From contig CALAMC010000065.1 in assembly GCA_937925655.1 (NCBI GenBank), positions 1 to 64,000 of the forward strand: 64,000 nt of DNA, written 5' to 3'. Each line of letters begins with the position of its first letter. Position 1 is the first letter of the stretch. Both the position numbers and the translations under genes were made by a program. Positions 1 through 8,286 of this stretch are shown piece after piece. The DNA is from an uncultured candidate division Zixibacteria bacterium. Its GTDB lineage: Bacteria; Zixibacteria; MSB-5A5; GN15; PGXB01. The notes under the pieces were generated by a model. The model made no database searches. It was not told the origin of the DNA and worked only from the letters and a program-made list of their open reading frames with translations.

Positions 1-83
1 CGATTTTGTCGAAATTGATGCTAAAATATATATCAATTTGTAGTCTATAAGCAAGCTCTAAATGCATATAGAGGCCGGGGTCG

Positions 84-101
84 CCCACGGCTTGCCGTGG
101 G
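84..101. repeat. Perfect palindrome, REP-like
   Basis: CCCACGGC and GCCGTGGG face each other across a two-base loop, a perfect 8-bp stem. There is no T-tract on either side, so a terminator is unlikely. High-GC palindromes of this sort often belong to dispersed REP-type families; only one copy was noticed in this window. Confidence 0.5.
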
Positions 102-578
102 TTGGATTGTTTGGGCACCGTTCGCTCCGCCTCATCTACCCTCGTGGTCGCCCCCACTTTCACCACCATTTCCATGTTGATTCCCGCCGCCTCTTTATAT
201 AAACAAGAGGCTCAAATTATGCCCAGCTCCAAAAGACAACTGCCTGATTCACAATATTCTCAAAGACGGCATCATCCCGGTTATGACCGCGAAAGCGCCC
301 GCCCTAAAACCTGTAATCATCCGATACCGCGCCGCCGGAGGCCCGAAAAATTTAAAAAATTTTCAGATACGAACCCATTTGGCCGCAACCTCGCCACCCA
401 TAACATACTACACTTATTCATGGACAACACTAATCCACAATATAATTCGGGTGGCGCCCTTTATAAGTGCTTTCAGGTCAACACAATCCCCGTATGAAAA
501 ATCAAAATATCCCAAAAACAAACCCACTTCGCCATAACACCATTCGGTTCATCGTGTTGCGCGCATAGGCAAGAAAAC

Positions 579-607
579 GTCAAATCTCAAAGGAGATTTA
601 ACCTACA
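579..607. repeat. Hairpin repeat family B, diverged copy
   Basis: GTCAAATCTC-AAAG-GAGATTTAAC followed by CTACA matches the two perfect copies at 25900-25929 and 26288-26317. Substitutions occur in both arms at equivalent positions, so most of the stem is kept. It lies just past the 3' end of nrdR on the minus strand, as the other copies lie at minus-strand gene ends, so it may serve as a transcript-end structure. Confidence 0.6.
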
Positions 608-629
608 AAAAGACTACAAGAAAGATGGG

Positions 630-1079
630 CTATTTTAACAGTTTTTTGAGTTCGGAAAAGAATTCTTCTTTGTCCTGGAATTTACGATAGACCGAGGCGA
701 AACGAACATAGGCGACTTCATCCACTTCCTGCAGTTTCTTCATCACCATCTCGCCAATGGCCTGACTGGTGACCTCGTTTTTGGTCAACTCCTGCAAATC
801 GCCCTGGATTTCATCGGCCATCGATTCGATCTTTTTGACCGAAACCGGCCGTTTCTTGAGGGCCAGACGCATCCCCTCGATCAGTTTCTGGCGGTCGAAC
901 GGTTCGCGGCGGCCATCGGTCTTGACTACGGTCAACTCGACATTTTCGATATATTCATAGGTCGTGTAACGCTGGGCGCATTTGATGCATTCCCGGCGGC
1001 GGCGAATCGCCCGGCCCTCACGCACCGAGCGCGAATCGACCACTTTGTCCTCTTCGGAACCGCAAAAAGGGCATCTCAT
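630..1079 (-). CDS. nrdR: Transcriptional repressor NrdR
   Basis: This 149-residue protein has the full NrdR layout. An N-terminal zinc ribbon carries Cys3/Cys6 and Cys31/Cys34, and an ATP-cone domain begins near residue 49. Family knowledge: NrdR senses (d)ATP through the ATP cone and represses ribonucleotide reductase genes at NrdR boxes. Length is normal. Its ATG overlaps the stop of the upstream dCMP deaminase gene (ATGA, 4 nt), so the two are translationally coupled. No ribonucleotide reductase gene is in the window, so its targets lie elsewhere. Confidence 0.97.
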   Translation of the reverse strand: MRCPFCGSEEDKVVDSRSVREGRAIRRRRECIKCAQRYTTYEYIENVELTVVKTDGRREPFDRQKLIEGMRLALKKRPVSVKKIESMADEIQGDLQELTKNEVTSQAIGEMVMKKLQEVDEVAYVRFASVYRKFQDKEEFFSELKKLLK

Positions 1080-1573
1080 GGCTTCGGGTCCTTGGCAGCA
1101 AAAACGGCTTCGCGGACAGCCAGACGGTAAACCGTGATTCCCGCCTCCTCTATCATCTGTTTGGCGAGGTCATCGGGGTAACCGTCCGTGATATATATGG
1201 TTCTGATGCCGGCATTGATGATCATCTTGGCGCACAGGACGCACGGATAAGTTGTGGAATACAGGGTTGCGCCTTCGATAGATACGCCGGAAGTGGCCGC
1301 TTGTATAATCGCGTTCTGCTCGGCATGTATGGCCCGACAGAGCTCATGGCGTTCGCCGGAGGGGATTTTAAGCTTTTCACGCAGGCAACCGACATCGAGG
1401 CAATGCGACAGGCCCGATGGCGAACCGTTATAGCCGGTGGACAACACCCGCTTATCTTTGACGATAACCGCCCCGACCTGGCGGCGAAGGCAGGTCGAGC
1501 GCGTCGCGGCCAGAAGCGCAATACGCATAAAATATTCATCCCATGAGGGACGATTATCCTGGGGGCTGGACAT
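1076..1573 (-). CDS. dCMP deaminase family protein (ComEB-like)
   Basis: The 165-residue protein is a zinc-dependent cytidine/deoxycytidylate deaminase. The catalytic motif HAE is at residues 83-85, and the other zinc ligands are the Pro-Cys-Val-Leu-Cys motif at Cys111/Cys114. Further Cys and His around residues 58-76 fit the second metal site common in dCMP deaminases. The reaction is dCMP to dUMP, feeding thymidylate synthesis. No clear Shine-Dalgarno precedes the ATG. It is paired with nrdR by a 4-nt overlap, so nucleotide supply and its repressor are co-expressed. Confidence 0.93.
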   Translation of the reverse strand: MSSPQDNRPSWDEYFMRIALLAATRSTCLRRQVGAVIVKDKRVLSTGYNGSPSGLSHCLDVGCLREKLKIPSGERHELCRAIHAEQNAIIQAATSGVSIEGATLYSTTYPCVLCAKMIINAGIRTIYITDGYPDDLAKQMIEEAGITVYRLAVREAVFAAKDPKP

Positions 1574-1668
1574 GGCGTAAATTAATAATTAAATGCGTTG
1601 GAGGGCAATTAAAATCTGTGAAGTTTCCCGGCCGATCTGAAGATCGACCCTTCAAGGTTCAGGATCTA

Positions 1669-1740
1669 CGACCGGGCACAACACATGGTCAAGACGTCGG
1701 GTTTTCTCCCGAATACTTCGGAATTCGCAACCCGGCCTGC
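1669..1740. repeat. Hairpin repeat family C, copy 1
   Basis: An outer stem (GTCGGGTT / AACCCGGC) encloses an inner one (CCGAA-TAC-TTCGG), preceded by CGACCGGGCACA. The same parts recur at 8985-9052, with the CGACCGGGCACA block on the other side. Nested stems and recurrence in intergenic DNA mark this as a dispersed palindromic element. It fills most of the 195-bp gap between the dCMP deaminase gene and the PPC-domain gene. Confidence 0.6.
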
Positions 1741-1768
1741 TTGGTCCTAAACATGGTCTGCCTGGTGT

Positions 1769-2194
1769 TTACAGGTGCCAGGCGTTGAAGCCGAGGTCGT
1801 CGTTTCTTCTGCGAAGGATCTCGGTCGTCAGGGGTTTGATAAACACCTCGAGCGTTCCCAGCACGATGGCTTCGAAGACGTGGCCGGTGAAGGAGTGAAG
1901 CGAGGTGTCGCCGACGGTGACATGCATATGGATGAAAATTTCATCGGAGTTTTCGACGCGGGCGATATTGCCGTTGAGCATGCCCACTTCGAGCCTCTCG
2001 CGGAACGATTTGGTGATATAGCCCTTGGTGAACAGGTCATAAACCCCGAGGGAGGCGCTTTCGAAAGCGCCCATACCCTGCAAAAAGCCGCCTTTGATAT
2101 CGTGCTGTCGGACAAAATCGGTGAGGGTTTTGACGACTTCCTCACCGCGGTCGAGGCGAACCAGAAATCCCTCCTCAACCTTTTTAAAATTCAT
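1769..2194 (-). CDS. PPC (DUF296) domain protein
   Basis: This 141-residue single-domain protein matches the PPC/DUF296 fold, found in bacteria, archaea and fused to AT-hooks in plants. The diagnostic stretch is around residues 88-115: His89, His91, His100 and His105 of the H-x-H ... H-x(4)-H cluster, followed by a conserved Glu-Ala-x-x-Leu-Gly. These histidines probably bind a metal; the biological role of the bacterial proteins is unsettled. It starts two bases after the CutA stop and is the last of the CutA/thiamine-binding subcluster. Confidence 0.85.
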   Translation of the reverse strand: MNFKKVEEGFLVRLDRGEEVVKTLTDFVRQHDIKGGFLQGMGAFESASLGVYDLFTKGYITKSFRERLEVGMLNGNIARVENSDEIFIHMHVTVGDTSLHSFTGHVFEAIVLGTLEVFIKPLTTEILRRRNDDLGFNAWHL

Positions 2195-2196
2195 GA

Positions 2197-2508
2197 TCAG
2201 GTTACCTCATCAATCCAGTCGAGATAATCCGGGTTGCCCTCGCTGACATTCAGAGTAATAATTTCCGGAACGTCGTCGGGGTGGTTTTCCCGGACGAATT
2301 TGGTCAACGTTTCCACCTTTTTCGTGGTCGTTTTGATAATCAGCAGGGATTCCTCGGATTCTTTTACTTTACCCTTCCAGCGATAGACCGACTGAATCCC
2401 TCTGACAATATTAACGCACGCGGCCAGCTCGTTGTTGACCAGCTGGCGGGCGAAATCGACGGCTTTGTCGGTCGGGATGGTCACGTGGGCTACACGAAAT
2501 GCGGACAT
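2197..2508 (-). CDS. cutA: Divalent-cation tolerance protein CutA
   Basis: A 103-residue CutA1 protein, a very stable trimer with a ferredoxin-like fold. The family hallmarks are present: Glu-Leu-Ala-Ala-Cys-Val-Asn-Ile at residues 28-35, Tyr-Arg-Trp-Lys-Gly-Lys, the Leu-Leu-Ile-Ile-Lys-Thr strand, and His-Pro ... Val-Pro-Glu-Ile near the C-terminus. Linked genetically to copper tolerance in E. coli, though its molecular role is uncertain. It lies 15 bases after the thiamine-binding protein gene and 2 before the PPC gene, in the same operon. Confidence 0.95.
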   Translation of the reverse strand: MSAFRVAHVTIPTDKAVDFARQLVNNELAACVNIVRGIQSVYRWKGKVKESEESLLIIKTTTKKVETLTKFVRENHPDDVPEIITLNVSEGNPDYLDWIDEVT

Positions 2509-2523
2509 ATTGCGAACCTCATT

Positions 2524-2829
2524 TTATGATTTGATTTTTCTGTTGAGCTTTTTCTCCAGCGACGCCACTTTTCCGTTCAGGCGGTTTTCGGCGTCTTTGC
2601 GGTCATCCATGGTCAGCACCATATAAACGCGGCTGTTGGATTCACGCAGTTTCAAGCGACACTCGTTAATCAGGGCCATCAGTTCTTCCCATTCGCCCTC
2701 AATGACGGTGGCCATGGCCGAAGTTTTATAGGGCAGGCCGGAGCGGTCGATAATATCGATAATCTTCGATACTTCGCCCGACGCCGATTCGGTGCCGCCC
2801 GTCGGAAACATGGCAAATTGTATCAGCAT
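2524..2829 (-). CDS. MTH1187/YqgV-family thiamine-binding protein
   Basis: The 101-residue product belongs to the MTH1187 (UPF0045/DUF77) family. It starts with a hydrophobic strand of the type Ile-Gln-Phe-Ala-Met-Phe-Pro, followed by a Ser-rich turn and helix, the conserved Tyr-Lys-Thr-Ser-Ala-Met-Ala-Thr strand and a Glu-Gly-Glu-Trp-Glu-Glu helix start. Members form tetramers and some bind thiamine. The upstream membrane-protein gene is 25 bases away and cutA 15 bases downstream, so co-transcription is likely. No transporter is adjacent, so the ligand is inferred from the family only. Confidence 0.85.
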   Translation of the reverse strand: MLIQFAMFPTGGTESASGEVSKIIDIIDRSGLPYKTSAMATVIEGEWEELMALINECRLKLRESNSRVYMVLTMDDRKDAENRLNGKVASLEKKLNRKIKS

Positions 2830-2854
2830 AATGACCTCACCAAATTATATCGTT

Positions 2855-4528
2855 TTAAAATCCGGGGACAAATAGAAAAATATCACCGACGGTTTTTTCG
2901 AGTTTATAGTGGCGATTAACGAATTCAAACAGCGGCTTATATTCTCTGGTATGCGCATAATCGATACCTGTCCCCTGCCGGAAATAATCTTCTTCGGAAT
3001 ACTTCTGAACAAATATAATCTTGGGTTTATATTTCATTATCATTTTGGCCGCGTCGACCAGCATATCGGGATGCAGTCCCCGCCAGTAGTACCAATCCAC
3101 TCTGGTCGGGTTTTTGCGATCGGTTAAATAATATAATACGGGGAAATCGGGGTAGATTAAAATGTAATCTCCCTTTTTTGTGTATTGTTCGACGGTTCGA
3201 ACGAGGTCGGTGAGTTGCCGGAAATTACGCGCCGTGGTGCGAATACCTTTGAGTTTTCCGGAAGTGAATTCGGACAGAAGTTGATCGCGCGGGGCATCGC
3301 GGTATACATGATCGTATTTAATCACCGAACCGACCATCAGGAAAAATATCAAAATCACGGCCGGGAAATATTTCTTATATACCGAGGGCGCGGCACTTTT
3401 AAGAGAGCAGTAGGATACGGTCAACGCCACGCCGGAACCCATATAGCTGGAAACAATGCCTACATAGGAAAATCCCGACAAATAGACCAATACGGAGACC
3501 GCCAGTTGAAGCGGCAGAAGGGTCAATAACATATTTCTTACCGCCGGATCATTCGCCCTTTTTATATGCCAAATCAGGAATGCGAGCATGGCGTGGTTAA
3601 AAATGGCGGCATGGTAGCTGAAAAAGGCTGTCCGATGGTCATATAATAGTATTAAAATGGGGACAATCAGTACCGGAATAATCAACCACTTAATATTTTT
3701 GGCATAAGCAAGTATAAATGCCGGCGCCAGAATCGGCAGGGAGAAAAGAACAGCAATATGGTTATTCTGGAATATGCCAAACAGCCAGCCTCGGGCGGTA
3801 ATCTCCGGGAGAAAGATATAGGCGTTGTTAATATAGTCGACCAGACTGCCCTCAAAAACGAGATAGACGAGGTATATCGCGGCGGGAATCGCAAAACCCG
3901 ATAACGTTCGCAAGACAGGTGCGCGGTTTAAAAAATCAGTTTTAATGTGCAGGAGTTTTAAAATGTATCCGGATAACAACACAAAAGGAAGAAATAGTAT
4001 GAAGTTCTGCTTGGCCCAGAAGCCCAGAAATGCCAGCATTCCGAATAGAAAATACTTCCTGCGATCGAGGGCCACTATGGCCAGAGCGGTATAAAAAGCG
4101 GCTTCATAGTTGTACCAGGGGTATTGAATCAGGAGGGTCGACACCGCCCACGACGTCAATAAAAGCAATAATAATTCAATATCGTTCACATACTTGCGAT
4201 ATACCATTGAGAATAAAACCATCATCGCCCACACCTGAACCGCCCAGTAGATGCGGGACGCCATGATAGTGTAATTATCGCCAAAAATACTTAAAAGCAG
4301 TGATTGAATATAGATTGCGAGCGGATTGATTAAAAAGTAAAAATCCCGATAAGGCACCTGCCCATCCGTAATCCTTTGCGCCAACGATAACAGCCAGCCT
4401 TCGTCGGTGGCGTTAAAACCGTCGGGCAGAAATAAATAATTATAAACGCCGACGATAAGGGTGAAGATTAAATAAGGCCAGAGTCCGAAAACCGCTGGCC
4501 TTGAGTGTTTATGCTTTGTATTTCCCAA
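2855..4528 (-). CDS. Polytopic glycosyltransferase-like membrane protein (GT-C type)
   Basis: A 557-residue integral membrane protein with many hydrophobic segments up to about residue 400 and a soluble C-terminal part. The first periplasmic loop holds Asp42-Glu43-Gly, followed by Gly-Gln-Val-Pro-Tyr-Arg-Asp-Phe. This is the arrangement of GT-C/ArnT-PMT-like transferases that use polyprenyl-phosphate sugars and a catalytic Asp in that loop. The donor and acceptor cannot be read from sequence. It sits 15 bases after glyA, inserted into an otherwise metabolic operon, with no other polysaccharide gene next to it. Confidence 0.7.
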   Translation of the reverse strand: MGNTKHKHSRPAVFGLWPYLIFTLIVGVYNYLFLPDGFNATDEGWLLSLAQRITDGQVPYRDFYFLINPLAIYIQSLLLSIFGDNYTIMASRIYWAVQVWAMMVLFSMVYRKYVNDIELLLLLLTSWAVSTLLIQYPWYNYEAAFYTALAIVALDRRKYFLFGMLAFLGFWAKQNFILFLPFVLLSGYILKLLHIKTDFLNRAPVLRTLSGFAIPAAIYLVYLVFEGSLVDYINNAYIFLPEITARGWLFGIFQNNHIAVLFSLPILAPAFILAYAKNIKWLIIPVLIVPILILLYDHRTAFFSYHAAIFNHAMLAFLIWHIKRANDPAVRNMLLTLLPLQLAVSVLVYLSGFSYVGIVSSYMGSGVALTVSYCSLKSAAPSVYKKYFPAVILIFFLMVGSVIKYDHVYRDAPRDQLLSEFTSGKLKGIRTTARNFRQLTDLVRTVEQYTKKGDYILIYPDFPVLYYLTDRKNPTRVDWYYWRGLHPDMLVDAAKMIMKYKPKIIFVQKYSEEDYFRQGTGIDYAHTREYKPLFEFVNRHYKLEKTVGDIFLFVPGF

Positions 4529-4543
4529 GTTTTTATTGCACCA

Positions 4544-5788
4544 TTATGTCCGTTCCGGATAAAGCGGGAATTTTTCGCACAGATCTTTGACATCCTGCGC
4601 CACCGCGGCATAAACCTCTTCGTTGCCCAGGTTCTGAATGACGCGGTCGATAAATCCCGCAATCTGCACCATTTCTCCGGTGCCCATGCCGCGCGAGGTC
4701 ACGGCCGGGGTGCCGACCCGTATACCGGACGTGACAAACGGTTTCCGGGTATCGAACGGAACAGTGTTTTTATTAACCGTGATGCCGGAGGCATCGAGAG
4801 CGTTTTCGACTTTTTTGCCGGAGTAATCACGGTCGATAAAGGACATTAAAAAGAGATGGTTATCGGTTCCGCCGGAGACGATATGATATCCTTTAGATTT
4901 CAAAGCGTTGGCCATCGCGGCGGCATTGGCGACGATCTTTTTCTGATATTCTTTAAATTCCGGACCAAGCGCTTCTTTGAGGGCCACGGCTTTGGCGGCG
5001 ATGATGTGCATAAGCGGCCCGCCCTGGATACCGGGCATAACGGTTCTATCGAGATCGGCGGCGTACTTTTCTTTACAGAGTACCATCCCGCCGCGCGGCC
5101 CGCGCAGGGTTTTATGCGTCGTGGTCGTGACAAAATCGGCATACGGCACCGGCGAGGGGTGCAATCCGGCGGCCACCAGACCCGCGATGTGGGCCATATC
5201 GACCATGAGATAAGCTCCGCAACTGTCGGCGGCTTCACGGAATTTCTTGAAATCGATTATACGGGGGTAGGCCGAGGCGCCGGCAATGATGAGTTTGGGC
5301 TGAATTTCTCTGGCCATGGCGATCAAGGCGTCGTAGTCGATGGTCTCGGTCTCTTTACTGACCTGATAACCATGGATTTCGTAGAGCATTCCCGAAAAAT
5401 TGATCGGATGGCCATGGGTCAGGTGGCCACCGTGCGACAGGTCCATGCCCATGACTTTATCGCCGGGCTTGAGGACCGTGAAATAAACGGCCATATTGGC
5501 CTGCGATCCCGAATGGGGCTGGACATTGGCGTGTTCGGCATTGAAAAGTTGTTTAGCCCGTTCACGGGCAAGGTTTTCGGCGATATCAACGAATTCACAG
5601 CCACCGTAGTACCGTTTGCCGGGATAACCTTCGGCGTACTTATTGGTCATGATACCGCCGGCGGCCTCCAGAACCGCTTCGGAGACGAAATTTTCCGAGG
5701 CGATCAGTTCCAATTTGGTCGATTCCCGAAGCGTTTCATGCACGATGGCATCATAGATTTCCGGGTCAACCTGTCTTAAATGTGTCAT
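4544..5788 (-). CDS. glyA: Serine hydroxymethyltransferase
   Basis: A 414-residue PLP enzyme interconverting serine and glycine with tetrahydrofolate, the main source of one-carbon units. The PLP lysine is Lys226 in Thr-Thr-Thr-His-Lys-Thr-Leu-Arg-Gly-Pro. The substrate-binding Tyr-Ala-Glu-Gly-Tyr-Pro-Gly-Lys-Arg-Tyr-Tyr-Gly-Gly stretch is at residues 51-63. Length is standard. It is 43 bases downstream of rpiB; the rpiB-glyA-dCMP deaminase-nrdR order is seen in many bacteria and makes a one-carbon/nucleotide supply operon. Confidence 0.98.
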   Translation of the reverse strand: MTHLRQVDPEIYDAIVHETLRESTKLELIASENFVSEAVLEAAGGIMTNKYAEGYPGKRYYGGCEFVDIAENLARERAKQLFNAEHANVQPHSGSQANMAVYFTVLKPGDKVMGMDLSHGGHLTHGHPINFSGMLYEIHGYQVSKETETIDYDALIAMAREIQPKLIIAGASAYPRIIDFKKFREAADSCGAYLMVDMAHIAGLVAAGLHPSPVPYADFVTTTTHKTLRGPRGGMVLCKEKYAADLDRTVMPGIQGGPLMHIIAAKAVALKEALGPEFKEYQKKIVANAAAMANALKSKGYHIVSGGTDNHLFLMSFIDRDYSGKKVENALDASGITVNKNTVPFDTRKPFVTSGIRVGTPAVTSRGMGTGEMVQIAGFIDRVIQNLGNEEVYAAVAQDVKDLCEKFPLYPERT

Positions 5789-5831
5789 TGTATCCTGCCT
5801 GTATTTATTTCATAATCTAACGGCTGTCGGA

Positions 5832-6272
5832 TTATTCCGATTCGGCCTTCGATATTTTTTCCAGTCTGCGGCTATGGCGACCGCCTTCAAACGCGGTCTC
5901 CAGCCATGTCTTAACGATATCCTCGAGTTCTCGGGCGTCGATATATTTCTGCGACAACGTTAAAACATTGGAATCGTTGTGCAACCGGGCATAATAAGCC
6001 ATATCCTTGTTCAGGCATAATGTGGCCCGTATTCCCTTTATTTTATTGGCGGCGATGGTCATGCCGTTGCCGGTCCAGCATACGGCCACGCCCCGGTCGG
6101 CGCGGTGCTCGGTCACTTCGCGGGCCACTTTCAGACCGAAATCGGAATAATCGACCGACGTTTTGTCGCCGGTGCCGAAATCAATTACTTCATGGCCTAA
6201 TTTGGTGAGGATTTTTTTAACCTTTTCTTTCATTTCAAAACCGGCATGATCCGAACCGATGGCTATTTTCAT
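5832..6272 (-). CDS. rpiB: Ribose-5-phosphate isomerase B
   Basis: The 146-residue protein is RpiB/LacA-type. It opens with Met-Lys-Ile-Ala-Ile-Gly-Ser-Asp-His-Ala-Gly-Phe, has the active-site segment Val-Cys-Trp-Thr-Gly-Asn-Gly-Met and the Ile-Ala-Ala-Asn-Lys helix, and keeps His-Asn-Asp-Ser-Asn-Val-Leu. It interconverts ribose 5-phosphate and ribulose 5-phosphate. The catalytic Cys is present; the next residues differ from the common Cys-Gly-Thr-Gly-Ile-Gly form. Its ATG overlaps the ilvE stop by 4 nt. Confidence 0.95.
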   Translation of the reverse strand: MKIAIGSDHAGFEMKEKVKKILTKLGHEVIDFGTGDKTSVDYSDFGLKVAREVTEHRADRGVAVCWTGNGMTIAANKIKGIRATLCLNKDMAYYARLHNDSNVLTLSQKYIDARELEDIVKTWLETAFEGGRHSRRLEKISKAESE

Positions 6273-7210
6273 GATGCCCCCCGTCTGGCCGGCACATAGG
6301 TCAGCCAGCCGTGTTTATCCTCTTCGCGGCCCTGCAATATATCAAAAAAACGGCGTTGAAGTTTTTCGGTTATAGGACCTCGTTTGCCCGTCCCGATGGT
6401 CACTTCGTCAACCTGTGATACGGGCGAAACCTCGACCGCCGACCCGGTAAAAAAGACTTCGTCGGCGATATAGAGCATTTCGCGCTGGATATTCTGCTCA
6501 ATGACTTCAAAACCCATTTCCCGGGCCAGGACCATGATGGTATCGCGGGTAATGCCGGGGAGAATCGAGGCCGAAACCGGCGGCGTGTACAGCTTCTCCT
6601 TGATCACCAGGAATATATTTTGGGCGGAGCCTTCGGAGACGTGACCAAAGACATCAAGGCCAATTCCCTCGGCAAAACCGCGTGCCAGCGCCTCCAGCTT
6701 GATTAATTGACTGCCCATATAATTGGCGCCGGCCTTGGCCATCGCGGGCATGGTGTCCGGGGCATTGCGCCGCCAGGTCGAGATGCAGGCTTTGACGCCT
6801 TTCTCCAGAGCTTCGGGACCAAGATAAGCGCCCCAGGGCCAGACGGCAACGGCCACGTCGACCGGACATTTCGACGGATCCACGCCGAGAGAATCATAGC
6901 CGCGATATACAATCGGCCGGATATAGCATTCTTCAATTCCGTTGACGGCGATCAAATCCAGTGCGGCACTAAAAATCTCTTCTTTTGAAAACGGAATTTT
7001 CATGCGATAAATTTTGCAGGAGTTGAACAGCCGGTCGGTGTGGTCATGATGCCGGAAGCAGGCCGGGCCTTTGGGCGTTTTATAGCATCGCTCGCCCTCG
7101 AATATCGACGAGCCATAATGCACGACGTGCGACAGGACGTGAATTTTGGCGTCGTCCCACTTGACCATTTTACCGTTCATCCAGATATAATCAACTTTAT
7201 TAAAAGGCAT
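6269..7210 (-). CDS. ilvE: Branched-chain amino acid aminotransferase
   Basis: A fold-type IV PLP aminotransferase of 313 residues from the chosen ATG. Lys159 in Ala-Lys-Ala-Gly is the expected PLP lysine; Glu-Gly-Ile-Gly-Leu-Asp and Ser-Glu-Gly-Ser-Ala-Gln-Asn follow as in IlvE. It transfers amino groups between Leu/Ile/Val and 2-oxoglutarate. A TTG five codons upstream keeps the frame open, but GAGGAG eight bases before the ATG at 7210 decides the start. It is the first gene of the rpiB-glyA operon. Its reaction also supplies the ketoacid that leads to isovaleryl-CoA, relevant to the acyl-CoA block nearby. Confidence 0.93.
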   Translation of the reverse strand: MPFNKVDYIWMNGKMVKWDDAKIHVLSHVVHYGSSIFEGERCYKTPKGPACFRHHDHTDRLFNSCKIYRMKIPFSKEEIFSAALDLIAVNGIEECYIRPIVYRGYDSLGVDPSKCPVDVAVAVWPWGAYLGPEALEKGVKACISTWRRNAPDTMPAMAKAGANYMGSQLIKLEALARGFAEGIGLDVFGHVSEGSAQNIFLVIKEKLYTPPVSASILPGITRDTIMVLAREMGFEVIEQNIQREMLYIADEVFFTGSAVEVSPVSQVDEVTIGTGKRGPITEKLQRRFFDILQGREEDKHGWLTYVPARRGAS

Positions 7211-7451
7211 GCTACGTCTCCTCAATCATTGGAAGATTGGAGTAATTATTATTCGTCGGATTTAATATAAAAAATCAAATTTCGAATTTCAAGCTCTTAT
7301 CGCCAGACCAAGCCGTTGTTAATATATCGATTATGACCCAGGTTGATTCTATAAGGCCGCGGAAGGCTTTATTTATGCGTTTTTTTGTGGTAGTATTTTT
7401 GGCAGTAATTTATATTTAAATTAATGAATTAAAGGAAAGGCATGGAATACT

Positions 7452-8198
7452 ATGAAAAGACTCTTGATTGCACTTTCGGTATTTTTAATAGTGGTGGCCT
7501 GCTCTGAAGATAACGGGACCGGCTCAAGTGAAGAATTCACCCGAATCGCGTTTGTTTATCAACCGGCCGCGACACATCAGAATCAGATCGATTTCAAAAC
7601 ATTTCTGGTGGGGCGCGGCTACGTCGTTCAAGAGTTTACGATGGACCAGATTCTCACTGCCGATTTTTCTTCTTATCATTTAATTATCATCGATTCCTGG
7701 ATTGGCGCCGGCGACGACTGGGGCTCTATCGCCCAGGGGAATGCTCTTCTGAATTCAAATTTGCCTATACTCGGACTGGGGTTTGGCGGAGCGCGTTTTT
7801 TCGGCGAAATCGGCCTGACAATAGGCTGGGATAACGGCGATTATTTCCCCGACAGCTCCATCAACAGCACCAGCATCCTGAATACGCAGGTGACCATCGC
7901 CGACGGTCGTATTCATGCCGATGACGCCGTCTTTACGACGCCGGATTTAATATCAATTACACAGGATACATTGATATCGGTGTACCATCATTCGGGCGTG
8001 ATTGCGATTGACCGTGAGAATAATCTGGCTGATTCGGTGAAATTTTACGGTCGCCGCCCCGAATTCGCCACGCAATATACACTGATTTCCGAGGGTGGCC
8101 GCTATTTTCTGTGGGGTTTTACCAACTCCCCCGGTTCGATGACGGAAAACGGCAAGAACTTCTTTGTCAATGTCGTTGAATATATGGCCGGCAGGTAA
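7452..8198 (+). CDS. Lipoprotein with glutamine-amidotransferase-like fold (putative)
   Basis: A 248-residue exported lipoprotein: the signal peptide ends at a lipobox with Cys17 (Val-Val-Ala-Cys). The rest alternates hydrophobic strands and helices: Arg-Ile-Ala-Phe-Val-Tyr, His-Leu-Ile-Ile-Ile-Asp-Ser, Leu-Pro-Ile-Leu-Gly-Leu-Gly-Phe-Gly-Gly-Ala-Arg, and a C-terminal Phe-Val-Asn-Val-Val-Glu-Tyr. That pattern resembles class I glutamine-amidotransferase-like (ThuA-type) domains, but no catalytic Cys-His-Glu set is evident, so it is probably a non-enzymatic relative. AAAGGAAAGG lies upstream of the ATG. It is transcribed alone, divergently from ilvE. Confidence 0.75.
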   Translation: MKRLLIALSVFLIVVACSEDNGTGSSEEFTRIAFVYQPAATHQNQIDFKTFLVGRGYVVQEFTMDQILTADFSSYHLIIIDSWIGAGDDWGSIAQGNALLNSNLPILGLGFGGARFFGEIGLTIGWDNGDYFPDSSINSTSILNTQVTIADGRIHADDAVFTTPDLISITQDTLISVYHHSGVIAIDRENNLADSVKFYGRRPEFATQYTLISEGGRYFLWGFTNSPGSMTENGKNFFVNVVEYMAGR

Positions 8199-8219
8199 GT
8201 GAATTTTCGTGACAAGTTT

Positions 8220-8243
8220 CCGCCTCAAACAAGTTTGGGGCGG
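8220..8243. terminator. Hairpin between convergent genes
   Basis: CCGCCTCAAAC and GTTTGGGGCGG form an 11-bp stem (one T-G pair) with a two-base loop, located between the stop of the lipoprotein gene and the stop of the convergent isochorismatase gene. No T-tract follows, so it may end transcription weakly or stabilise 3' ends. Confidence 0.4.
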
Positions 8244-8286
8244 ACACCCGGGATTATATATATTGTCAATCGCTGATTATTGGCGT

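Larger units (their letters stand above)
1..629. other. Intergenic region, no credible gene
   Basis: No open frame here has a ribosome-binding site, a recognisable domain or consistent codon use. The reading frames seen on both strands (for example 102-497 and 283-537 on plus, and one on minus running off the left edge from about 174) are rich in Arg/Pro/Ser and run through palindromes, which is typical of non-coding DNA. The region holds a perfect 8-bp palindrome at 84-101 and a diverged hairpin repeat at 579-607. It may contain eroded gene or repeat material, but nothing could be identified. Confidence 0.6.

Noticed and set aside
1..174. Minus-strand reading frame running off the left edge from an ATG near 174
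   Set aside because: It reads straight through the perfect palindrome at 84-101 and then AT-rich DNA; no recognisable protein.
102..537. Two overlapping plus-strand reading frames at the left edge
   Set aside because: No ribosome site, Arg/Pro/Ser-rich composition, no domain, and they run through repeat-like DNA.
4856..5779. Long plus-strand frame (307 codons) opposite glyA
   Set aside because: It is the antisense of a full-length, motif-complete glyA gene; high third-position GC opens such frames.
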